Of a DNA stretch of 64,000 bases, positions 56,820 to 64,000 are shown piece after piece (the stretch's first letter is position 1; every line of letters starts with the position of its first letter). The translations under genes were made by a program, and so were the position numbers. This DNA comes from Hoylesella loescheii. Lineage in GTDB: Bacteria > Bacteroidota > Bacteroidia > Bacteroidales > Bacteroidaceae. The notes beneath the pieces are model-generated. The model saw only the letters and a program-made list of their open reading frames with translations, was not told where the DNA came from and did no database searches. Location of the stretch: positions 1-64,000 of the forward strand of contig JADYUK010000005.1 in the NCBI GenBank assembly GCA_021531755.1, in the 5' to 3' direction.

Positions 56820-56835
56820 ACGAAAGGGCATCATC

Positions 56836-57036
56836 ATGAAAAAGAAATATATCAAACCAGAGTTCGAAGTTATATCGTCTGATCTCAGAGCGACAGTCAT
56901 GATAGGGTCAAACCTTGACCACGCAGAGGCTAAGCGCAGACAGATGGAGGAGATGGAGGCTGCTCTCATGGAGGAGGAAGAGGAAGGCCCAGAATGGGGC
57001 AAAATCGACTACAATCTGTGGGATGACCGCCCATAG
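56836..57036 (+). CDS. Small acidic protein
   Basis: A 66-residue protein starting MKKKYIKPEFEVISSD and ending in a run of glutamates (EEEEEGPEWG) and IDYNLWDDRP. Small genes beginning MKKxYIxP... often stand beside secreted proteins in Prevotella-like genomes; I know no confirmed function. It follows the large secreted gene by 16 bp and is in one operon with it. It has no signal peptide and may be a partner or a peptide precursor. Confidence 0.7.
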   Translation: MKKKYIKPEFEVISSDLRATVMIGSNLDHAEAKRRQMEEMEAALMEEEEEGPEWGKIDYNLWDDRP

Positions 57037-57120
57037 TGGACTCTGTCAGGGGCTTGGCCCCTTTAGCTCAGATTAGAACGGATTCTTTAGGCAATCATCA
57101 TAATAGAAAGTTTATTTAGC

Positions 57121-57161
57121 GCAGAGGCATGTATCGCAATTGATACGGCCTCTGCCTTTTT
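57121..57161 (+). terminator. Terminator after the secreted-protein operon
   Basis: GCAGAGGC (57121-57128) pairs with GCCTCTGC (57148-57155), with an inner TATC/GATA stem, followed by C and TTTTT (57157-57161). Confidence 0.85.
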
Positions 57162-57197
57162 CGTATGACCAGCATGTGTTTTATCTAATGGCTGCAA

Positions 57198-57246
57198 CCC
57201 AAGTTTGACATTAACCCAGTTTGACATTAACCCATTTTGACATTCA
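57198..57246. repeat. Three short direct repeats
   Basis: CCCAAGTTTGACATTAA, CCCAGTTTGACATTAA and CCCATTTTGACATTCA follow each other directly with a period of 16-17 bp. Confidence 0.8.
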
Positions 57247-57738
57247 ATTATCCGTTCTTCCTGTTGTCCAGCACTTTGCGGTATTCATTTGCAGCTCTGT
57301 GTACTACAAACTTTTCTTGATTATGTTTTTTCTGAATGGCATTTTCTTATACCTTAGTCGTTGGTAGATTTGATAAAGCATGCATTTATTGCCAGTGAAT
57401 GCTGTGATAATCAGGCAATAGCGCCATGTTCGAGATATATCCTCCATCCTTGTTGTGAGTCTTGATCTATCGGGTAGAAAATGCTTTCAAGGCTAAGACA
57501 ATCCAGATAGTCTTAGTCTTTGTTTTTCTTGGTCATTGAGATTATATCTATTTTTATAATTGTTATCCGCAATGTATCTATGGTCATTTGCGATTATTTC
57601 ATCGTACAGCCATGCTTATTTGTCAGAATGGCGATTGTCTTTTGCTATAGATAATGATGTAAAGGCGTCGTGACTGTTTCCTGGATAGTTAAATCACATC
57701 ATGATACATATGCATAATCACTTCTGGATATAAACAAG

Positions 57739-57788
57739 AATGGCATGACACCAGGACTGAAATTCTCAAGTCCACATGTCATGCCATT
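57739..57788 (-). terminator. Terminator after the MFS gene
   Basis: AATGGCATGACA pairs with TGTCATGCCATT (57739-57750 and 57777-57788), with a second inner stem GGACT/AGTCC. It faces both strands and lies 45 bp after the MFS stop. Confidence 0.75.
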
Positions 57789-57832
57789 ATGTTTTAATCA
57801 CCTGTTTCCCCTATCAGATGGGGAGGGGAGAA

Positions 57833-59281
57833 TCAATCGAGGATGATAGGCTTGTACTTAGGTACAAGAATCTTCATAACGCTCCATCCGATGAGATAAG
57901 CCACAGCGCAGATGCAGAACACAATCATGTATCCCGCAGGCTTACCCTCGAATCCCATGAACTGGAATGCAGAGCCCTGCTCGGCAGCGTATGTGAAGAG
58001 CTGTCCTGAGCCTTTGTTGATAAGGAAAGAGCCTATGCCACCAGCCATAGATCCAATGCCTGTTATTGTCGCAACAGCAGATTTCGGGAACATATCGCCT
58101 GTCGTGGAGAATATGTTTGCCGACCATGCCTGGTGTCCTGCTCCTACAAGGCCGATGATTATCGCTGGCCACCATGCGCTGTACTGGCCCAGAGGCTGTG
58201 CGAAGAGGGCGAGCACAGGGAAGAAGGCGAAGATGAGCATAGCCAGCATGCGTCCCTGATAAGGGTTCATACCCTTCTTCTCTACGAAGAGTTTTGGCAG
58301 ATAGCCACCGAACATAGACAGGACTGTGACTATGGCATATAATGTGAATATGAGCGCTATGCCCATTGTCGAGTCAGAGGTATAGCCATACTGGTCAGAG
58401 AAGTATGCCGGAGCCCAGAAGAGGAAGAACCACCATACACCGTCGGTCATGAACTTACCGAATGCGAACGACCATGTCTGGCGGTATGAGAATGCCTGGA
58501 TGAACGACATCTGGCGTTCCTTCTTCTCGACTGTGGCAGCCTCTGCCTCCGCCTCGTCCTGATTCATATACAGGAGCTCAGCCTTGTTGACATATTTGCT
58601 CTTTGCAGGTTTGTCATAGACAAATACCCATACAGCCGCCCATATGAAGCCGAGCGCACCGATGATGATGAATGCCATCTCCCATCCCATAGCTTTTGCG
58701 AGGAGAGGGATAGTCGCTGGTGCAGCAAGGGCTCCTACTGATGCCCCGCTGTTGAATATTGCTGTAGCGAAAGCTCTGTCCTTCTTAGGGAAATACTCTG
58801 CTGTGACCTTTATCGCCGCAGGGAAGTTGCCTGCCTCACCGAGGGCGAGCACTGAGCGGCAGAATAGGAATGCGTACATGCTGATGGTTGATATCATTAT
58901 GGCTGCATCTCCTGTAGCGCGGATAAGATCAGCACGGCTCTCAAAGCCACTGCCCATCACCATCTCTGTGAACAATCCGCAGCAGGCATGGAGCACAGCT
59001 CCCAGAGACCATACCACGATGGCCCACAGATATCCCTTCTTGGTACCCATGAAGTCTACAAACTTTCCGGCAAAAAGATTGGCTACAGCGTAGAAGATGG
59101 AGAATACGGCAGTGATGGTTCCGTATGTCTCGTCTGTCCAGTGGAACTCTGGCGATATAAAGTCCTTCCACGTCAGAGACAGCACCTGACGGTCCATATA
59201 ATTAACTGTCGTAGCGAAGAAGAGCATCGCGCACATGACCCAACGCCAGTTGGTCATCTTGTTAGTTTTAATCTGACTCAT
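57833..59281 (-). CDS. MFS transporter, hexuronate (ExuT)-like
   Basis: A 482-residue transporter with about twelve membrane segments. The N-terminal VNYMDRQVLSL and the ALGEAGNFPAAIKVTAEYFPKKDRA segment are typical of the anion:cation symporter group that includes ExuT. It may import galacturonate and glucuronate, which fits the pectin enzymes at 30039 and 31602, though these are 23 kb away. The start at 59281 is followed by MSQIKTNKM, and a second ATG lies eight codons further on. Confidence 0.85.
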   Translation of the reverse strand: MSQIKTNKMTNWRWVMCAMLFFATTVNYMDRQVLSLTWKDFISPEFHWTDETYGTITAVFSIFYAVANLFAGKFVDFMGTKKGYLWAIVVWSLGAVLHACCGLFTEMVMGSGFESRADLIRATGDAAIMISTISMYAFLFCRSVLALGEAGNFPAAIKVTAEYFPKKDRAFATAIFNSGASVGALAAPATIPLLAKAMGWEMAFIIIGALGFIWAAVWVFVYDKPAKSKYVNKAELLYMNQDEAEAEAATVEKKERQMSFIQAFSYRQTWSFAFGKFMTDGVWWFFLFWAPAYFSDQYGYTSDSTMGIALIFTLYAIVTVLSMFGGYLPKLFVEKKGMNPYQGRMLAMLIFAFFPVLALFAQPLGQYSAWWPAIIIGLVGAGHQAWSANIFSTTGDMFPKSAVATITGIGSMAGGIGSFLINKGSGQLFTYAAEQGSAFQFMGFEGKPAGYMIVFCICAVAYLIGWSVMKILVPKYKPIILD

Positions 59282-59330
59282 GTTTTGTTCTTAGTATTTT
59301 TAGATTTTAGTTAACTTCTCTTTGCTATTG

Positions 59331-59338
59331 CAAAATTA
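59331..59338 (-). promoter_or_regulatory. Promoter -7 box for the MFS gene
   Basis: TAATTTTG on the minus strand, 50 bp before the start; no clear -33 element. Confidence 0.55.
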
Positions 59339-59808
59339 ATGATATTCTCTAAGATTACGGCATTTGTCTTTGACAGATAGATATTGTTTATGATTTTTTA
59401 ACGCTGTTTGCGCCCTCATTTTAGATCATAGCCTTTGCTGTCGGTCAGTGAGTCAGGAGGAAAAATCGGTTGACTTCGTCGTCCTTTGTCACGACCCCTA
59501 ATGGACAAAATGGAAGCTCGTCTTGGCTCCTTGTCATCTCCTTCATACATTCTTTGGTGTGACAGACTTTATGCTCAGCTATACACATGAGGGCGTATTT
59601 TCTTGTATTCTATTGTTTTTCAATTGAAAACAGGTGGATATGAGACATAAATCTACAGTTTGTCTTGTTTTTACATATGCCGTATGATATTTTTCGTTAT
59701 TTTTGCATCCGTATTATCAAAACAGTATTCTTTGGATTATCTAAATGTCTGATAGTCATGCCCGGGCAATGGTATCGAAAGTAAGAACAATAAAAATACA
59801 AACATCAT
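59339..59808. other. Divergent gap between the MFS and GNAT genes
   Basis: About 470 bp with a -7 box at each end and otherwise nothing recognisable. Confidence 0.4.
59698..59705 (+). promoter_or_regulatory. Promoter -7 box for the GNAT gene
   Basis: TATTTTTG, about 103 bp before the start; no clear -33 element. Confidence 0.45.
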
Positions 59809-60450
59809 ATGGAACATTACATTATTAGGCAGGAGAAGATGTGCGAGCAGCGCCAGGTGGAGAGTCTTATACGCGAGTCGTTCTGGAACGTTTATCGTCC
59901 CGGATGTCTGGAGCATTATGTGCTCCACTGTCTGAGAGAAGACAAGGACTTTATTTCAGAACTGAATTTTGTCATGGCAGTTCCAGCCCCGTCGTCTACG
60001 TCGGGAGAGATTATTATAGGCCACGTTATTTGTATGAAGGCGTCGATATCCTTGGACAATGGTGGCGTGCTGCCTATCATGACATTAGGTCCTATCGGTA
60101 TACATCCCAGATACCAGCGCAAGGGATATGGGAAGGCACTCCTCGACTATACACTTGGCAGAGCTGCCGAGATGGGATATGGCGCGGTATGCTTTGAGGG
60201 TAATATTGACTTCTACGGGAAGAGCGGATTCAGATATGCGTCGGTGTATGGAATTAGATACCACGGGCTTCCAGAAGGAGCGGACGCCTCCTTCTTCCTG
60301 TGCAAGGAACTGCGCAAGGGCTATCTCAACAATATCTCTGGGGAGTATTCGACACCTGAGGGATATTTCGTCGACGAGGCTGAGTGTGAGGTGTTCGACA
60401 AGAGTTTTCCGCCTAAGGAGAAACTAAGGCTCGCAGGGCAGTTGTGGTAA
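59809..60450 (+). CDS. GNAT-family acetyltransferase
   Basis: A 213-residue N-acetyltransferase. The acetyl-CoA loop is QRKGYGKALL in LGPIGIHPRYQRKGYGKALLDYTL-like sequence, and EGNIDFYGKSGF is the C-terminal strand. The substrate is unknown. It stands 27 bp before the AraC-type gene and may be co-regulated with it. The alternative start at codon 11 cannot be excluded. Confidence 0.88.
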   Translation: MEHYIIRQEKMCEQRQVESLIRESFWNVYRPGCLEHYVLHCLREDKDFISELNFVMAVPAPSSTSGEIIIGHVICMKASISLDNGGVLPIMTLGPIGIHPRYQRKGYGKALLDYTLGRAAEMGYGAVCFEGNIDFYGKSGFRYASVYGIRYHGLPEGADASFFLCKELRKGYLNNISGEYSTPEGYFVDEAECEVFDKSFPPKEKLRLAGQLW

Positions 60451-60477
60451 AGATTGGAAGTGCAGGCAGGTGGATAT

Positions 60478-61299
60478 ATGGCAGAGATAAGAATGGAGAG
60501 CCCGGACGCATCGCTATGCCCATTTATAAAGATGTACTTCTGGGGATATGACACCAATGTGCCACGCGTACAGCGCATTGTCCCGAATGGTGAGATGGGG
60601 CTGTGCTTCTACAGGCGTGGAGATGTCAGCTATGTAGCAGCCGATTGGGTAGCTGCCAGCCAGAAGAGTTGCATCATGGGGCAGGGGATGCATTATAATG
60701 ACATAATTGCGGAGGGGGAGGTCGAGATTGTAGGCACCCACTTCACAGCCCTTGGTGCGAGTGTCCTCATTGGCGGCTCCATGCATGATTATTATGGGCG
60801 TGTGGTCAGTGTCGCCGACATGGGTGATACAGGCCTCATGACCCTGGAAGAGCGGATAGGCGAGGCGGAGACACCAGAGGAATGTTTCGAGTTGATTGAC
60901 AGATTCTTTCTTGAGCGTCTCGCCAGCATCGATGCTGACAACCTCAATCTGAGACGTCTGAAACGTGCCATTGCGTACGGCCAAAGACTTAGGCGAGATG
61001 TCCGTATTGAGGACATGGCCATGGAAGCGTGTTTGAGCAAACGGCAGTTCGGAAGGATCTTCGCGGACACTGTCGGCATGCCGCCCAAGGACTATCTGCG
61101 CATAATGAGATACAGGAGGACTCTCGCTGAGCTGAAGGCTGCGAAGGGACGCGAGCCTGTATCGAGGATAGCGTGGAGGAACGGATATTATGACTTCTCG
61201 CACCTGACATCTGATTTCATAAAGATATCTGGATATACTCCCTCTGTGCTGCTCGACTTGTCGGCCAATGACAACGATGATGCAGGATGGAGAATATAA
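60478..61299 (+). CDS. AraC-family transcription regulator
   Basis: A 273-residue regulator with an N-terminal cupin-like sensor domain (DUF6597 type: LCFYRRGDVSYVAADW) and a C-terminal AraC helix-turn-helix pair (DMAMEACLSKRQFGRIFADTVG, then IAWRNGYYDFSHLTSDFIKISGYTP). The start at 60478 is chosen because an ATG and an upstream GGCAGG stand there; the frame extends slightly upstream to a TTG at 60454. It probably controls a local stress or metabolite gene such as the GNAT. Confidence 0.87.
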   Translation: MAEIRMESPDASLCPFIKMYFWGYDTNVPRVQRIVPNGEMGLCFYRRGDVSYVAADWVAASQKSCIMGQGMHYNDIIAEGEVEIVGTHFTALGASVLIGGSMHDYYGRVVSVADMGDTGLMTLEERIGEAETPEECFELIDRFFLERLASIDADNLNLRRLKRAIAYGQRLRRDVRIEDMAMEACLSKRQFGRIFADTVGMPPKDYLRIMRYRRTLAELKAAKGREPVSRIAWRNGYYDFSHLTSDFIKISGYTPSVLLDLSANDNDDAGWRI

Positions 61300-61364
61300 T
61301 ATGGGCTGGCTCACATAGAAAGAAAGTTTGATGATGACTTTTTTCTGTGTGAGCCAGCCCATAT
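61299..61364. terminator. Long hairpin between converging transcripts
   Basis: ATATGGGCTGGCTCACA pairs perfectly with TGTGAGCCAGCCCATAT (17 pairs) and continues inward for about nine more (with two G-T pairs), a 26-bp stem. It begins at the last base of the AraC stop codon. Confidence 0.8.
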
Positions 61365-61565
61365 CGGGATGTATATGAGGGGATGTGTAGTGTCCTGATT
61401 TAGGTTGACTACCTGCTTGTCATAAACCTTAGATGAGTTTTCTCAGTTCCTCTCTCTCCAGACAGACTTGTTTGTCGCTCGTGACATCGGTATATGTGGA
61501 GGAAAAGACGCATGGGCGTTGTTGTTTGTTGTCCCGGAACTGGACAGGTGGGGAGCGACGAGTTC

Positions 61566-62786
61566 CTATTCTACATAGAGAACAAGCCCCTTGAGGTATT
61601 CGCCTTCTGGGTGGTATATGTTTATCGGATGGTCGGCAGGCTGGTGGAGCTGGTGGAGTATGCGCACATTTCTCTTTGCCTGTGCGGCGGCGGTGAAGAC
61701 AGCGTTGCGGAAGTTGTCTTTCGTCACGACTTGTGAACAAGAGAATGTGAACAGGATTCCTCCGGGCTTTATCCGCTCGAAAGCCTTCACGTTAAGGCGC
61801 GTGTAGCCTTTCAGGGCATTGCGAAGCGCGGCTCGGTGTTTGGCGAAAGCAGGAGGGTCGAGGATAATGATATCATATTTGTCACCCTCACGGTCGAGAT
61901 ATTTGAATGCGTCCTCACAGAATGCGTCATGCCGTGGGTCAGCGGGAAAGTTAAGGCTGACATTGGCACGTGTAAGCTCTATCGCCTTGGCTGAACTGTC
62001 GACAGAGTGGACGAGGCATGCGCCGCCACGCATGGCATAGAAGGAAAAACCACCAGTATAGCAGAACATGTTCAGAACACTCTTCCCCTTAGAGTAGCGT
62101 TCAAGCAGGGAGCGGTTCTCACGCTGGTCGATGAAGAATCCTGTCTTCTGCCCGTTAAGCCAGTCGACATGGAATGACAGCCCGTTCTCAATCGCAGTGT
62201 TCTCTGACGAGCCTCCGTATAGGAAACCATTACGCTCTCCTACTGCCTTGTCGTCATTGGAGAGAGAGAAGAGGTCGGCCTTGAAAGGCAGTGTCGTCTC
62301 GCTTTTATAATAGATATTCTCAATCCTGCCGTCCATGACTTTCAGAAGTGCGCCTGCTATGTCATGCCTGCTCATGTGCATGCCTACAGAATGGGCTTGT
62401 ATAACGGCAGTCCTGCCATAACAGTCGATAACGAGACCAGGGAGACGGTCTCCCTCGCCATGGACAAGGCGGTATGTGTTGTTCTGGGGATTGTCTGCGA
62501 TACCGGTGCGCTGTCTCATGGAGAAGGCTGCTGCTATGCGCCGCTCCCAGAAAGAGCTGTCGATAGTAATGTCACTGAACGAGAGGACGCGCACGGCTAT
62601 GCTGCCTATCTGATAGTGGCCAACAGCGATGAAATTCCCCTGGGATGTCAGAACACGCACGATGCTGCCCTCTGGTATGTCATTGTCGGGCAACTCAATC
62701 GCGCCAGAGAATACCCATGGGTGGAAACGTCTGAGAGACTCGTCCTTGCCTCTCTTGAGGCGTATATTCGTATATGTATCGGTCAT
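61566..62786 (-). CDS. RlmI-like 23S rRNA methyltransferase
   Basis: A 406-residue SAM-dependent methyltransferase: PUA domain at the N-terminus (WVFSGAIELPDNDIPEGSIV), then FCYTGGFS (241-248) for SAM binding, DPPAFAK (310-316) and the FSCSQ (348-352) motif with the catalytic cysteine. The relatives methylate C1962 of 23S rRNA (m5C). It ends a pair with the exonuclease gene 212 bp upstream. RlmI or a close relative is likely; the exact position is not proved. Confidence 0.9.
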   Translation of the reverse strand: MTDTYTNIRLKRGKDESLRRFHPWVFSGAIELPDNDIPEGSIVRVLTSQGNFIAVGHYQIGSIAVRVLSFSDITIDSSFWERRIAAAFSMRQRTGIADNPQNNTYRLVHGEGDRLPGLVIDCYGRTAVIQAHSVGMHMSRHDIAGALLKVMDGRIENIYYKSETTLPFKADLFSLSNDDKAVGERNGFLYGGSSENTAIENGLSFHVDWLNGQKTGFFIDQRENRSLLERYSKGKSVLNMFCYTGGFSFYAMRGGACLVHSVDSSAKAIELTRANVSLNFPADPRHDAFCEDAFKYLDREGDKYDIIILDPPAFAKHRAALRNALKGYTRLNVKAFERIKPGGILFTFSCSQVVTKDNFRNAVFTAAAQAKRNVRILHQLHQPADHPINIYHPEGEYLKGLVLYVE

Positions 62787-62998
62787 CGGCAGATATTATT
62801 GGTGATTAGTTATGATGATTTGTTTTCTTTTCGTTTTCTATGGGATAGTAAAGAGAGGGGGATTCCTTGCCATGACAGACAGAATGGCAGGGTGGTAGAG
62901 AGTCACTCGCTGGTTAATTGCCCATTGTTATACTCGGTAGATTGTTCCTTCTCCCTTTGTGAGGCAAGTGGGAGGGGGGAGGAGTGGCCTTTGCCCCC

Positions 62999-63658
62999 TC
63001 AGATGTTTATCGCTTCTTTCTCAATGACAGCTGTTGGTTGCTCAGTGACGATATCAAGGACATAATCGTGGGTCTCCATAAGCCGGCAGTATTCCTCATA
63101 GAGTTTTATACATGCCCATGCGTCGGTTGCCGCATATCGTTTCTGCTTCTCAGACAGCACATCGCTCTCCCAGTTGGACAGTTGCTCACGCTTTGAGATT
63201 CTGTGGCCGAAAATATTGGCATAGAGCTTCGCCAGACTCATGTCCTCTATTCCCAAATTCACCATAACATCTTGAAGATCAATGAATTTTCCTTTCTTGA
63301 ATGTCATGCGCTTAGAGAGGGAGTTGAAATCATCATGAAGAGACAGCCCAATCTTTGGCACATGTGTGTCCTCAAGGAGCCTTATCAGCGATGGGGAGCT
63401 ACCGATGAAATTCAGCCTGAAGAGGAAACATGTGTCGTGTGTGGAGACTTGCAGCAAAGCGACTTTGTAATGGTGGCCTTTGGTGAAGCATGGACGCGTC
63501 TCCGTGTCAATGCCAAGAATGTCCTGTGAGAGGAGAAAATCAACGGCTTTCTCTGATGTTTTCTCATCGAGAACAACGATGATGCGGCCGTCAAAGAGAG
63601 CACGCGGTAGGGTAGGGAGAAGTTTCTTGTCGAATTTGTTTGTTATATGTCTTGCCAT
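62999..63658 (-). CDS. DEDDy 3'-5' exonuclease (RNase D-like)
   Basis: A 219-residue exonuclease with GIDTETRP (D51, E53), the LSLHDDFNSL motif and the DEDDy final motif RYAATDAWACIKL. It lacks the HRDC domain of RNase D, so it is a short relative that may trim RNA or DNA. It is followed by the methyltransferase gene on the same strand. The order is common in Bacteroidales. Confidence 0.9.
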   Translation of the reverse strand: MARHITNKFDKKLLPTLPRALFDGRIIVVLDEKTSEKAVDFLLSQDILGIDTETRPCFTKGHHYKVALLQVSTHDTCFLFRLNFIGSSPSLIRLLEDTHVPKIGLSLHDDFNSLSKRMTFKKGKFIDLQDVMVNLGIEDMSLAKLYANIFGHRISKREQLSNWESDVLSEKQKRYAATDAWACIKLYEEYCRLMETHDYVLDIVTEQPTAVIEKEAINI

Positions 63659-63845
63659 TTTTGATGTTTGTTCTAAAAAAGGGGATGCCTGTGAGAGATT
63701 ACAGTTGGCTATTTATATATTATGCTATCAGCATGTCTGAGGCAGGCGGGCTTGCTGGCATATGATGCTTGGCCAAGAGGGCTCATTATGTGTTACAGAA
63801 CAATAAATGTCTAAGCTTACGGGGTATGTTAACCCCTTTGATTTG

Positions 63846-63853
63846 CAAAATTA
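63846..63853 (-). promoter_or_regulatory. Promoter -7 box for the exonuclease gene
   Basis: TAATTTTG on the minus strand, 188 bp before the start at 63658. No clear -33 partner. Confidence 0.45.
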
Positions 63854-63898
63854 ATAAAAAAAATGGTATGAATATATAGGAATATGATTTTTTTCATT

Positions 63899-63906
63899 TA
63901 CTTTTG
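63899..63906 (+). promoter_or_regulatory. Promoter -7 box for the gene at the right edge
   Basis: TACTTTTG, 27 bp before the ATG at 63933. Confidence 0.6.
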
Positions 63907-63932
63907 CATTTTGAATCAAAAAAGGATGTGAT

Positions 63933-64000
63933 ATGTCCAAGACCAAGAAACAAGAAAAGAAAACAAAACGAAATATACAGAAAGGAGAAAAGACATTTGC
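63933..64000 (+). CDS. Lysine-rich protein, cut by the window edge
   Basis: Only 22 full codons are present: MSKTKKQEKKTKRNIQKGEK followed by TF. It is very basic. The rest lies outside the window, so no family can be named. The ATG follows a good promoter box and a GGATG-type upstream sequence (AAAAAGGATG). Confidence 0.5.
   Translation, partial: MSKTKKQEKKTKRNIQKGEKTF

Larger units (their letters stand above)
57037..57832. other. Non-coding gap between the secreted-protein operon and the MFS gene
   Basis: A 796-bp gap. It holds a terminator for each side and the short direct repeats. On the minus strand at 57248-57346 a stop-bounded frame reads as a plausible protein end (KFVVHRAANEYRK); it has no start and may be a gene remnant. 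I see no intact gene. Confidence 0.5.

Noticed and set aside
61429-61740. Minus-strand protein of 103 residues after the RlmI-like gene
   Set aside because: It overlaps the 3' part of the methyltransferase in another frame and shows no family features.

Overview
The window looks like a chromosomal segment from a member of the order Bacteroidales, most likely a Prevotella-like gut or rumen bacterium. This rests on Bacteroidota-type promoters (TAnnTTTG at -7) in front of many genes, weak or absent Shine-Dalgarno sequences, a C-terminal tail typical of type IX secretion, the gene order his - ftsE-like ABC - lysC - lysA, the psd - pssA - DUF4834 cluster, a class III fructose-1,6-bisphosphatase, and pectin-degrading enzymes. 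I saw no rRNA, tRNA, CRISPR array, prophage or intact insertion sequence. The species is an inference.

Layout. 1-13.5 kb (minus strand): pnuC-type vitamin transporter, a polyprenol-phosphate mannosyltransferase-like enzyme, hisH-hisA-hisF-hisI-hisE, an ftsE-like ABC ATPase, lysC, lysA, two glycosyltransferases and fbp. 13.5-14.4 kb: repeats, a truncated HU-like gene and its structured leader. 14.4-22.3 kb (plus): gyrA, two secreted TPR-like proteins, serC and serA. 22.8-24.6 kb (minus): the poorly understood GGGtGRT protein and its NifU/IscU-like partner. 24.7-29 kb (plus): a DMP19-like protein, smpB, an APH-kinase/RapZ-C fusion and two tandem deoxynucleoside kinases. 30-34.2 kb: two GH28 polygalacturonases, the second fused to GH105. 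34.7-35.9 kb (minus): queuosine-precursor transporter and queF, behind a convincing preQ1-I riboswitch. 36.4-43.5 kb (plus): lepA, a Crp/Fnr regulator, an aldo/keto reductase, a DEDDh exonuclease and a GH31 glycosidase. 43.8-45.7 kb (minus): psd, pssA, DUF4834. 46-53.3 kb (plus): dnaE, trxA, pncB and an M15-like peptidase. 53.6-57 kb: a 1060-residue secreted protein and a 66-residue acidic protein. 57.8-59.3 kb (minus): a hexuronate-type MFS transporter. 59.8-61.3 kb (plus): GNAT and AraC-type regulator. 61.5-63.7 kb (minus): an RlmI-like methyltransferase and a DEDDy exonuclease. A new gene starts at 63933 and runs off the window.

How it works together. Most genes are housekeeping: histidine, lysine and serine synthesis, phosphatidylethanolamine synthesis, NAD salvage, replication and translation. 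The GH28/GH105 enzymes and the ExuT-like transporter fit pectin breakdown and uptake of uronic acids. The queuosine locus fits salvage of preQ0/preQ1 under riboswitch control.

The most unusual material is between genes. There is a family of three elements with terminal inverted repeats (copies at 12361, 13680 and 18562), each beside the 3' end of a gene and two of them carrying that gene's stop codon. hisI and hisE, usually fused in this group, are separated by tandem palindromic repeats. A 70-bp unit is duplicated after hisH. Behind pncB lie duplicated terminators, five 11-bp repeats and four 22-bp repeats. The best candidates for undescribed biology are the inverted-repeat element family, the GGGtGRT/scaffold pair and the APH-RapZ fusion.
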